Source of the DNA: an uncultured Roseburia sp.
GTDB lineage: Bacteria; Bacillota; Clostridia; Lachnospirales; Lachnospiraceae
Assembly (NCBI GenBank): GCA_910584215.1
Contig: CAJTYI010000123.1
Coordinates: forward strand, 1-5,850
DNA: 5,850 nucleotides
Direction: 5' to 3'
The stretch's first letter is position 1. The number at the start of each line of letters is the position of its first letter. Both the position numbers and the translations under genes were made by a program. Under the pieces are notes generated by a model that searched no databases, had not been told where the DNA came from, and worked only from the letters and a program-made list of their open reading frames with translations. Below are positions 1-5,850 of the stretch, in pieces.

Positions 1-588
1 GAAGCGTTGAAAATGGCGCAGCAGAACAATTATGATATGATACTGCTGGATATTATGCTGCCCAAGATGGATGGCTTTGAAGTCTGCCAGCATATCCGGG
101 AGTTTTCCAACATGCCGATTGTGATGCTGACCGCCAAGGGTGATGATATGGACAAAATTTTGGGCTTAGAATATGGAGCTGACGATTATATTACTAAGCC
201 GTTTAACATTTTGGAAGTCAAGGCGCGCATCAAGGCGATCATGCGCCGCACGGCCGGAAGTCAGGCAAAAAAAGAAGATGCGAGGCTGGTGCAGGCGGGC
301 GATTTAAAACTGGACTGTGAGAGCAGGCGTCTCTTTATTTTGGGCAGGGAAGTCAATCTGACGGCCAAGGAGTTTGACCTGTTAGAGCTTTTGGTGAATA
401 ACCCCAACAAAGTCTACGGCAGGGAAAATCTGCTCAATTTAGTGTGGGGTTATGAGTATCCGGGCGATGTGCGCACCGTGGATGTGCATGTGAGACGGCT
501 GCGCGAAAAGATAGAAAGCAATCCGAGCGAGCCGCGCTATGTGCATACGAAGTGGGGTGTGGGTTACTATTATTCGCAGAATTCATGA
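1..588 (+). CDS. OmpR/PhoB-family response regulator, 5'-truncated by window edge
   Basis: Cytoplasmic DNA-binding regulator, presumably phosphorylated by the kinase encoded next. The frame is open from base 1, so the gene starts upstream; 195 codons remain and about 35 residues are missing compared with a usual 225-235 aa family member. The receiver domain covers fragment residues 1-82. It shows the phospho-acceptor Asp17 in LLDIMLPKMDG (codon 49-51), the switch Thr44 in VMLTAKG, and Lys66-Pro67 in DYITKPF. The N-terminal acidic pair is outside the window. After a short linker (about 83-97) comes a winged-helix trans_reg_C domain (98-192) with LTAKEFDLLELL, the recognition-helix region DVRTVDVHVRRLREKIE, and the C-terminal hairpin ending GVGYYY. 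All visible key residues are intact. The stop TGA lies 11 nt before the kinase start, so the two are very likely co-transcribed. The family call is firm. The target genes cannot be read from the sequence, and I assign no symbol because OmpR-type paralogues are numerous. Confidence 0.96.
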   Translation, partial: EALKMAQQNNYDMILLDIMLPKMDGFEVCQHIREFSNMPIVMLTAKGDDMDKILGLEYGADDYITKPFNILEVKARIKAIMRRTAGSQAKKEDARLVQAGDLKLDCESRRLFILGREVNLTAKEFDLLELLVNNPNKVYGRENLLNLVWGYEYPGDVRTVDVHVRRLREKIESNPSEPRYVHTKWGVGYYYSQNS

Positions 589-590
589 GG
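587..590 (+). promoter_or_regulatory. Ribosome binding site of the histidine kinase, overlapping the regulator stop
   Basis: GAGG lies 9 nt upstream of the ATG at 600 and shares bases with the TGA stop of the response regulator (586-588). Ribosomes finishing the regulator would cover this site, which suggests coupled translation of the two partners. Confidence 0.6.
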
Positions 591-599
591 TTATGATAC

Positions 600-2039
600 A
601 TGTCGAAATTTAAAAATGTCACCGTCTTTTTCAAGAGTCTGCGGTTTCGCGTGCTGCTTTTGCTGGTTTTGTTTGGAATCATTCCCAGTCTGGCGCTGCG
701 GTTTGGAATCTTGAATTCTTATGAACAGCGGGCGGTTTCCATCAGGACCAGCGAAATCTTAAGTCAGGCGAAGATTCTGACCAATCAGATCGTTTCCAGC
801 GATTATCTTATTCAGTCTGACAATAAGCTGATCGACGCGCAGTTAGAGCAGTTGTCTACCATCTACGACGGACGTATCATGGTGATCGACAGAAATTTCC
901 ATATATTAAAAGATACCTATGAGCTGGATGAGAATAAGACGATTATCTCCGAGGAGGTGATCAAGAGCGCTTCCGGCAAAGAGATAACAAAGTACGATAA
1001 AGAAAACCGCTATATTGAGATGACGGTGCCGCTGTTAAAGGTGGAGCCGATGGAGGAAGATCTTGTGCTCGGCGTGATGATGGTGAGCGTTTCCACGGAC
1101 AGTATCAGCCGCAATCTCGAATATCTTGCCCAGAGCGCGGCTGTGGTGCAGTTGGTTTGTGTGTTTATCATCGGGTTTATCGGCATCCTGGTATCCATAG
1201 AGCTGGTGCGTCCGTTTGGCAAGATGGCGCAGTCCATCGAGGAGATTTCGACGGGGTACGGCGGTGACGAGTTGAATGTCAGAGCCTACTCCGAGACCGT
1301 GCAGATCTGCAATAAGATCAACAGCATGCTCGGTCGGATGAGAGTGCTCGATGAGTCCAGACAGGAGTTTGTCTCCAATGTGTCGCACGAATTAAAGACG
1401 CCGCTCACTTCCATGAAAGTGCTGGCGGATTCGATCAACAGCATGGAGGATGCGCCGTTAGAGTTTTACAAGGAGTTTATGGCCGATATCGGCAATGAGA
1501 TCGACCGCGAGACAAAGATTATCAATGATCTGCTGTCGCTGGTGAAGATGGACAAGTCTGCCGCCGACTTAAATATTTCCAGTGTCAATATCAATGAGCT
1601 GTTGGAACAGATTTTAAAACGGTTGCAGCCGATCGCAGACCGGCAGAAAGTGGAGCTGGTACTGGAGAGTTTCCGCCCGGTGAGCGCCGATATTGACGAG
1701 GTCAAGCTGACGTTGGCGATCAGCAACTTGATTGAAAATGCGATCAAATACAATAAGACCGACGGCTGGGTGCGCATTTCTTTAAATGCAGATCACCAGT
1801 ATTTTTATATTAAAGTCGAAGATTCCGGGATTGGCATACCGGAGGAAGATCTTGAGCGCATCTATGAGCGTTTTTATCGGGTAGACAAATCTCATTCCAG
1901 GGAGATCGGCGGCACCGGTTTGGGGCTTGCGATCACCAGAAATGCGATTCTCATGCATCGCGGCGCGATCAAGGTTTTTAGTACGGAGGGCGAGGGAACA
2001 ATTTTTAATGTGCGGATTCCGCTGAAGTATATAAAATAA
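600..2039 (+). CDS. Membrane sensor histidine kinase (HAMP, HisKA, HATPase_c)
   Basis: A 479-aa inner-membrane kinase that autophosphorylates on His and passes the phosphate to the adjacent regulator. TM1 is at about residues 17-36. An extracytoplasmic region (about 38-178) follows, with the segment GRIMVIDRNFHILKDT (91-106) resembling the Cache/PAS-like fold of WalK-type sensors. TM2 is at about 180-201 and a HAMP linker at about 202-255. The HisKA H-box FVSNVSHELKTPLT (257-270) carries the phospho-acceptor His263. The ATPase domain shows the N-box NLIENAIKYN (376-385), G1 DSGIGIP (408-414), F-box YERFYRVD (422-429) and G2 GGTGLGL (437-443), so every catalytic box is present. ATG 600 is preceded by GAGG at 9 nt and gives a sensible short cytoplasmic N-terminus. 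The domain order and length match WalK/PhoR-like kinases, although I see no cytoplasmic PAS domain between HAMP and HisKA. The ligand is unknown. The lipoprotein downstream is a candidate partner of the sensor domain, by analogy to MtrB-LpqB. Confidence 0.96.
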   Translation: MSKFKNVTVFFKSLRFRVLLLLVLFGIIPSLALRFGILNSYEQRAVSIRTSEILSQAKILTNQIVSSDYLIQSDNKLIDAQLEQLSTIYDGRIMVIDRNFHILKDTYELDENKTIISEEVIKSASGKEITKYDKENRYIEMTVPLLKVEPMEEDLVLGVMMVSVSTDSISRNLEYLAQSAAVVQLVCVFIIGFIGILVSIELVRPFGKMAQSIEEISTGYGGDELNVRAYSETVQICNKINSMLGRMRVLDESRQEFVSNVSHELKTPLTSMKVLADSINSMEDAPLEFYKEFMADIGNEIDRETKIINDLLSLVKMDKSAADLNISSVNINELLEQILKRLQPIADRQKVELVLESFRPVSADIDEVKLTLAISNLIENAIKYNKTDGWVRISLNADHQYFYIKVEDSGIGIPEEDLERIYERFYRVDKSHSREIGGTGLGLAITRNAILMHRGAIKVFSTEGEGTIFNVRIPLKYIK

Positions 2040-2060
2040 GTGCAAAAGCGGCACTTATTT
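2034..2060 (+). repeat. Perfect 10-bp inverted repeat (stem-loop) at the kinase 3' end
   Basis: AAATAAGTGC (2034-2043) and GCACTTATTT (2051-2060) are exact reverse complements around a 7-nt loop AAAAGCG. The left arm contains the kinase stop codon TAA (2037-2039). The stem is AT-rich at its base and the 3' arm ends in ATTT with no longer T-run. It is therefore at best a weak Rho-independent terminator, and could instead be an attenuating or mRNA-processing or stabilising hairpin between the two-component pair and the downstream genes. The repeat is directly visible; its function is inferred. Confidence 0.6.
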
Positions 2061-2061
2061 G

Positions 2062-2080
2062 CAAGTTGCGCTGCAGCTTG
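2062..2080 (+). repeat. Second short hairpin in the kinase-lipoprotein gap
   Basis: CAAGTTGC (2062-2069) can pair with GCAGCTTG (2073-2080) across a 3-nt loop GCT: 8 pairs, one of them G-U. It begins two bases after the first stem-loop ends and has no T-tract. Together the two hairpins fill most of the 61-nt gap, leaving about 20 unstructured bases before the ATG at 2101. Confidence 0.45.
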
Positions 2081-2100
2081 AGCTATGTGCACTATAAAAT

Positions 2101-3078
2101 ATGAAGAGAGGAAAATGCTTGAAGAGTTTAAAACAGGGGATATTGCTCTGTCTTTTGGTCGTGCTGTTCGTACCGTTTGCGGGGTGCGGCAGCGGGGAGA
2201 AGGAGAGCCGGTATCATATTGAATTTATCAACAAGGAGAAGACGAAGCTGGTGCCGGTGGCGTACGAGCCTTTCATGACGGACACCGCCGGAATGGTCGA
2301 AGAGTTTTTAACGGTGCTTAGCAGGGAGTCCGAGAATGTAGATTATATAAAACCGATGCCAGGGGGAGTGGAGATCGTGAGCTATTCCCTGGACGGGGTG
2401 ATGCTTACACTGCATTTTAACGGCGAGTACAGTAAGATGACTGCGGCCGAGGAGGTTCTCTGCCGGGCGGCGATCGTGCGCACGATCACTCAGATTGAGG
2501 GAGTGGACTGCGTGTCTTTTTATATCGGGGATGTGCCGCTTGCAGACAGCAGTGGTGAGATCGTCGGCATTATGAACCAGGAGAGTTTTATCGAGAATCC
2601 GGGAGAGCAGATCAATTCACTGCAAAACGCGACCCTGACGTTATATTTTGCCAATGAGTCGGGGGATGGATTGGTAAAGGAAGTGCGCCAGGACGTTTAT
2701 TACAGCAGCAATATTTCACTCGAGAAACTGGTGATGGAACAGCTTTTGGAGGGACCTAAGAGCGAAAATGCCTACGCTGCCATTCCGGCGGGCACCAGGC
2801 TGGTGACGGCATCGGTGGTGGATGGCGTCTGTTTTGTCAGCCTAGACCAGAACTTTAAGAATCAGAATTACAAAGTCAGTGAGGGAACGGTCATTTATTC
2901 GATCGTCAATTCTTTGACGGAGCTGCCCACGATCAGCAAAGTACAGATTTCCGTAAACGGGGATACGAACGGCGTTTACCGCGATACCTATAAACTGGTT
3001 ACAATGTATGAGAGAAATATCGATTGTATCAGTGATTTGGAGGAGACGGTGCAAGAGAAGCAGACGGAGGGAACTTAA
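2101..3078 (+). CDS. Secreted lipoprotein with tandem GerMN-type domains
   Basis: Predicted surface-anchored lipoprotein of 325 aa. The N-terminus has basic residues, a hydrophobic core (about 13-26) and a lipobox-like FAGC with the lipidated Cys at 29. Two GerMN-like domains follow. The first (about 62-150) is more divergent. The second (about 178-295) is canonical, with LEKLVMEQLLEGPK, IPAGTRLVTASVVDG and VCFVSLDQNF. Tandem GerMN domains occur in Bacillus GerM, a sporulation and germination lipoprotein. A GerMN domain also occurs in actinobacterial LpqB, which modulates the kinase MtrB and is encoded just after it, as here. I see no LpqB-type beta-propeller. The tail from about 302 is acidic and hydrophilic. 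The start is uncertain: ATG 2101 has no clear Shine-Dalgarno, whereas in-frame TTG 2119 has GAGAGG (2106-2111) 7 nt upstream and still encodes a complete signal peptide (319 aa). The gene lies 61 nt after the kinase and overlaps comEC by one base. A sensor-modulating or envelope role is inference. Confidence 0.88.
   Translation: MKRGKCLKSLKQGILLCLLVVLFVPFAGCGSGEKESRYHIEFINKEKTKLVPVAYEPFMTDTAGMVEEFLTVLSRESENVDYIKPMPGGVEIVSYSLDGVMLTLHFNGEYSKMTAAEEVLCRAAIVRTITQIEGVDCVSFYIGDVPLADSSGEIVGIMNQESFIENPGEQINSLQNATLTLYFANESGDGLVKEVRQDVYYSSNISLEKLVMEQLLEGPKSENAYAAIPAGTRLVTASVVDGVCFVSLDQNFKNQNYKVSEGTVIYSIVNSLTELPTISKVQISVNGDTNGVYRDTYKLVTMYERNIDCISDLEETVQEKQTEGT
2106..2111 (+). promoter_or_regulatory. Shine-Dalgarno that may set a TTG start for the lipoprotein
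   Basis: GAGAGG sits inside the first codons of the ATG-2101 reading. It is 7 nt upstream of the in-frame TTG at 2119, which would give a protein starting MKSLKQGILLC. No comparable site precedes ATG 2101. The ATG at 2115 is out of frame and only 3 nt away, so it is a poor candidate. This site therefore favours the TTG start. Confidence 0.5.
3066..3071 (+). promoter_or_regulatory. Ribosome binding site of comEC inside the lipoprotein 3' end
   Basis: GGAGGG lies 6 nt before the comEC ATG at 3078, in the last codons of the lipoprotein gene. The TAATG junction (3076-3080) makes stop and start share one base. A strong site with this geometry is the usual arrangement for translational coupling or re-initiation, and it fixes the comEC start. 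Confidence 0.8.
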
Positions 3079-5576
3079 TGCTTAGAAGGCCATTACTTGG
3101 GATGGCGGTGGCGTTTCTTTTGGGTATCTGGATGGCGGCCGGTGAAAAAATCGGCCTGGCCGCCCTGACATTTGTGCTTTGGGCCATCCTGGCCGGCGTT
3201 CTGCTTTGGCGATCGGAGGCCAGAGTTCTTCTGGGGGTCAGGCTTTTGCTCCTGCTGGCCGGCGGGGTGGCTGGATATCTTCGCTGTCAGAGCGAGAGCG
3301 ATTTTCGGGCGGCCTATCTGCCGGTGTTATCCGACGGCGGCGAGATCACACTACAGGGAACGCTGTCACAGAAAGAATACAAAAATAATCAATTTATCTA
3401 TCATCTATCTGCACCGTACATTCGTGCAGTTCAAACGGGACAGGAGTTTTGCGGAGAAACCAATGAAGTTCTTGTCTATCTGGAATCCGGGCAGTCAGAC
3501 CCGGAAAAAATCGGAGAAATTCTTGTCATTCAGGGAACAATTTCATTGTGGAGACATGCCACCAACGAGGGGAGCTTTGATGAGGCGGATTTTTATCTGT
3601 CCAGGAAGCAGGACTTTAAAGTGGAAAATGCCGTGATTGTGGAAGTACACGGGAAAGCGGACTTTCTCGGTGAAAAGCTGTTTTGGCTGCGCGGGCGGCT
3701 GGCACAGGTATATGAGACTTCACTTGCCGCGGGAGGAATTATGATGACCATGCTGCTGGGGGATAAGAGCATGTTAGAGCCCAAGGTCAAAACGTTGTAC
3801 CAGAACGCGGGTATTTTACATATTACCTGCATTTCCGGTCTTCATTTTGCAGTGATCGGGATGACGCTCAACCGGTTTTTGCGCAAGAGGCGTTTGGGAA
3901 CGCTGCCGGCGGCTGTGATTGCCGGCGGCGTGATACTTTGCTACGCAAAAATGACGGGCGGCAGTGCGTCATCCTCGCGCGCAGTCGTCATGTTCCTGCT
4001 CAGTCTTTTGGCGCCGGTGGCCGGCAGAACATACGATTCTCTCAACGCACTCGGCGCGGCGGCGCTTGTGCTCTTGTGGAGCAATCCGTTTTTGTACCAG
4101 TATACAGGATTTCTTTTTTCCTGCGCCGCCGTGGTAGGTGTGGTGTGGATCGGAAAGAGCCGGGGACGCAGGGAGCGGATGCAAATTCTTTATCGGGGGC
4201 TTGCCGTAGAGCTTGCTACGCTGCCTTTTGCGGCGTGGTATTACTATGAGATTCCGCGCTATGGCGTCCTCATCAATCTCATCGTACTTCCGTTTGTAAA
4301 GCCGCTTCTGTTATGCGGACTCTGTGGCGGTTTTATGGGATTATTTTCTCTGCCGGCCGCCAAAATTCTATTATTTCCCTGCCATCTGATCTTGAGCGGT
4401 TATTGGAAACTATGTCAGCTCGCAAGTCTGCTGCCCGATGCGATGCAAATCACGGGCAGGCCGTCCGCAGCCCGGATGACGGTTTACTTCGCCGCCCTGC
4501 TTTTGTGGAATTATCTGCGCCTGTGCCGGGAGAGAGCGCGCTTGTTGCGGGAGGAGGCAGAGAAAATGGAGGAAGCCCAAAAAGAGCCTTTGTCACGAGT
4601 GGAGGCAAAGGAAACAACAAAAAATGCATATGCGACTTTTGCTTGGCCGCAAAGCGACGATTTGCGTTTGCCGTGCGAAAAGAGCTTTGCAATACCACAC
4701 ACGGTGAGGAATATCATTGGCGGGCTGCTCCTTTTACTGCTTCTTTTTTGTCCGCCAAGAAAGGGATTTGAGCTCACGATGCTCGATGTCGGGCAGGGTG
4801 ACGGCAGCTTTATCCGCACGGAGGCCGGGTATACTTTATTTGTGGACGGTGGCAGCAGCAATATCTCTAAAGTGGGACAGTACCGCATTCTGCCGTTTTT
4901 AAAATACAATGGTGCGCGGGAAATCGATTACTGGTTTGTCTCTCACACGGACAAAGATCATATTTCAGGGCTGGAGGAACTGCTCACTCTTCGTTATCCC
5001 ATCGGCACACTGGTGTTTTCTCAGATCACAAGGGAGGAGGAGACCTGTGTGCGGTTGCAGCAGCTGGCAGAGAAAAATGGAACCCGGCTGTTATTTTTGG
5101 AGGACAAAGATCAGCTGCACATCGATCAAGCCGTCCTAACGATCTATTTGCCGGAGGACGATAGTGGAGATAAAAACGAGGATTCTCTGGTCATCTTATA
5201 TGAAGAACGGGGTTTTTCGGCGCTGTTGACCGGAGATATCGGTGAGATCAGAGAGCGGGAACTTGCGGCAGAGAAAAGCCTGCAGAACATAGACTTTTAT
5301 AAAGCGGCGCATCATGCATCGAACGGTTCTAACACAGAGGCATTTCTGCAGAGGTTAAGGCCGAAAGCGGCCGGAATCTCCTGCGCCGAAAAAAATAGCT
5401 ACGGTCATCCGGGCGGGGCGGCGGTAGAGCGGATCGCCGCGGCCGGAGGCAGCCTCTTTTACACAATGGAGGCGGGGCAGCTGCGGGTGGTGCGGCAAAA
5501 AGATATCTTTCTTGTGGAGCCATACCGAGAGCCCTTTAGATGTTATGTTTTTTCGCTGTCTGGCGACGGCGGGTGA
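3078..5576 (+). CDS. comEC: ComEC/Rec2 DNA-uptake channel protein
   Basis: Polytopic membrane protein (832 aa) that in competent bacteria carries single-stranded DNA across the cytoplasmic membrane. Three N-terminal membrane helices (about 5-21, 26-44, 49-67) precede a DUF4131 OB-fold-like region (about 70-195). The Competence domain (about 215-480) is a series of hydrophobic helices and contains the signature HITCISGLHFAVIG (248-261). A charged linker (481-545), a last helix IIGGLLLLLLLFC (546-558) and a C-terminal metallo-beta-lactamase domain (about 565-815) follow. That domain shows LTMLDVGQGDG (566-576), VDGG (589-592), the metal motif SHTDKDH (622-628, HxDxDH as in other ComEC proteins), GD (719-720), HHASNGSN (745-752) and SYGHP (774-778). 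Length and domain order are those of full ComEC/Rec2, with no frameshift or lost motif, so it looks functional. ATG 3078 has a strong ribosome site and overlaps the lipoprotein stop. No comEA or comFA is in the window, so natural transformation cannot be concluded. The C-terminal domain is thought to degrade the non-transported strand; that is family knowledge, not seen here. Confidence 0.97.
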   Translation: MLRRPLLGMAVAFLLGIWMAAGEKIGLAALTFVLWAILAGVLLWRSEARVLLGVRLLLLLAGGVAGYLRCQSESDFRAAYLPVLSDGGEITLQGTLSQKEYKNNQFIYHLSAPYIRAVQTGQEFCGETNEVLVYLESGQSDPEKIGEILVIQGTISLWRHATNEGSFDEADFYLSRKQDFKVENAVIVEVHGKADFLGEKLFWLRGRLAQVYETSLAAGGIMMTMLLGDKSMLEPKVKTLYQNAGILHITCISGLHFAVIGMTLNRFLRKRRLGTLPAAVIAGGVILCYAKMTGGSASSSRAVVMFLLSLLAPVAGRTYDSLNALGAAALVLLWSNPFLYQYTGFLFSCAAVVGVVWIGKSRGRRERMQILYRGLAVELATLPFAAWYYYEIPRYGVLINLIVLPFVKPLLLCGLCGGFMGLFSLPAAKILLFPCHLILSGYWKLCQLASLLPDAMQITGRPSAARMTVYFAALLLWNYLRLCRERARLLREEAEKMEEAQKEPLSRVEAKETTKNAYATFAWPQSDDLRLPCEKSFAIPHTVRNIIGGLLLLLLLFCPPRKGFELTMLDVGQGDGSFIRTEAGYTLFVDGGSSNISKVGQYRILPFLKYNGAREIDYWFVSHTDKDHISGLEELLTLRYPIGTLVFSQITREEETCVRLQQLAEKNGTRLLFLEDKDQLHIDQAVLTIYLPEDDSGDKNEDSLVILYEERGFSALLTGDIGEIRERELAAEKSLQNIDFYKAAHHASNGSNTEAFLQRLRPKAAGISCAEKNSYGHPGGAAVERIAAAGGSLFYTMEAGQLRVVRQKDIFLVEPYREPFRCYVFSLSGDGG

Positions 5577-5850
5577 TTGGCGGAATATTGCCAGAAAATT
5601 ATAGGTTATTAGCCCAGTTACTTGGATGAATATATATGAATATTGGATGCATATTTATTCTATGTAAAATACAGTAACTTTTTCTTTTCCTCTGAGTGAA
5701 AGCGGCATCCATCGTGTCGTTGGTGTCCCAGTTTCTGCTTTTTTCTTCAATATCACAAATCCCGAGGTACTTGGCGCGTGCCTTTGGGGCATCCAGCTAT
5801 GATACACGTCTTTTCAAGGTTGGACACTCCGCTCTGTCGGTTCGCCCGGT
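5577..5850. other. Intergenic tail without a supported gene
   Basis: This 274-bp stretch after comEC is AT-rich to about 5700 and more mixed after that. It holds the probable terminator described separately and several copies of a TGGATG(C) motif (5623-5628 and 5644-5649 forward; 5705-5711 and 5789-5795 reversed). The only open frames are short and lack good starts: minus strand 5599-5796 (65 codons, no ATG until codon 29), minus strand 5655-5807 (50 codons from a GTG, no Shine-Dalgarno) and plus strand 5668-5800 (no ATG). The first half is ordinary post-operon DNA. The second half could be the 3' end of something encoded beyond the right edge or a dispersed repeat; I cannot tell which. Confidence 0.6.
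5616..5688 (+). terminator. Probable Rho-independent terminator after comEC
   Basis: An outer stem AGTTACT (5616-5622) with AGTAACT (5673-5679) runs directly into TTTTTCTTTT (5679-5688). It encloses an inner inverted repeat of 11 positions with one mismatch, 5628-5638 against 5650-5660, around an 11-nt loop. The T-tract immediately after the stem and the position about 40 nt past the comEC stop fit an operon-ending terminator. The stems are AT-rich and the outer one encloses large internal loops, so efficiency is uncertain. Confidence 0.45.

Noticed and set aside
7..9. TTG as the start of the response regulator
   Set aside because: The frame is open to base 1 and the receiver domain lacks its first part, so the gene continues to the left; the TTG is an internal Leu codon.
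3172..3636. 154-aa open frame overlapping the start of comEC
   Set aside because: It lies in another frame of a gene whose own frame carries clear domains; the translation is Arg/Cys/Trp-rich with no recognisable family.
4313..4909. Plus- and minus-strand open frames over the ComEC linker (4313-4771 plus, 4511-4909 minus)
   Set aside because: They overlap the intact comEC frame, lack ribosome sites and show no motifs. They are shadows, and no frameshift in comEC is needed to explain them.
4941..4961. Apparent loss of the classical HxHxDH metal motif in the ComEC beta-lactamase domain
   Set aside because: The sequence reads SHTDKDH, and HxDxDH is a normal form among ComEC/Rec2 proteins. The other metal-binding motifs are present, so this is not a broken active site.
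5643..5670. Promoter TTGGAT-16 nt-TAAAAT after comEC
   Set aside because: The -35 matches only three of six consensus bases, the region is AT-rich and lies inside the inverted repeats, and no plausible gene follows.
5655..5807. Small minus-strand gene of about 50 aa
   Set aside because: It has no Shine-Dalgarno before its GTG or ATG, no recognisable domain, and overlaps other equally open short frames; kept only as an observation on the tail.
1..5850. CRISPR array, insertion sequence, tRNA or rRNA
   Set aside because: I saw no regular direct-repeat array, no transposase motifs with terminal repeats, and no tRNA- or rRNA-like sequence on either strand.

Overview
The window reads as chromosomal DNA of a Gram-positive Firmicute, most likely of the Clostridia and plausibly Lachnospiraceae. 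The evidence is four compact same-strand genes with AG-rich Shine-Dalgarno sites, mid-range GC, a lipoprotein with tandem GerMN-type domains like the Bacillus spore-germination protein GerM, and a full-length three-domain ComEC/Rec2. The taxon is inferred from gene style and was not tested by a search.

Layout: (1) 1-588, the 3' part of an OmpR/PhoB-type response regulator cut by the left edge. (2) 600-2039, its cognate membrane sensor histidine kinase, 11 nt downstream. (3) 2040-2100, a short gap with two adjacent stem-loops, the first starting inside the kinase's last codons. (4) 2101-3078 (or from a TTG at 2119), a secreted lipoprotein with two GerMN-like domains. (5) 3078-5576, comEC, overlapping the lipoprotein stop by one base in a TAATG junction. 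(6) 5577-5850, an AT-rich non-coding tail with a probable terminator and a stretch I cannot assign.

How the genes may work together: the regulator and kinase form a two-component system that senses something at the cell surface. The lipoprotein sits in the same extracytoplasmic space as the kinase sensor domain. The order regulator-kinase-GerMN lipoprotein resembles the actinobacterial mtrA-mtrB-lpqB block, where LpqB modulates the kinase MtrB. Downstream, comEC encodes the DNA-import channel and is probably translationally coupled to the lipoprotein. All four genes may therefore share a transcript, linking an envelope-sensing system to DNA uptake or ComEC-dependent nucleotide scavenging. That link is inferred from gene order only.

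I see no mobile element, CRISPR array, tRNA or rRNA. The most interesting points are the MtrAB-LpqB-like block fused to comEC, the tandem hairpins, the lipoprotein start choice, and the unexplained tail.
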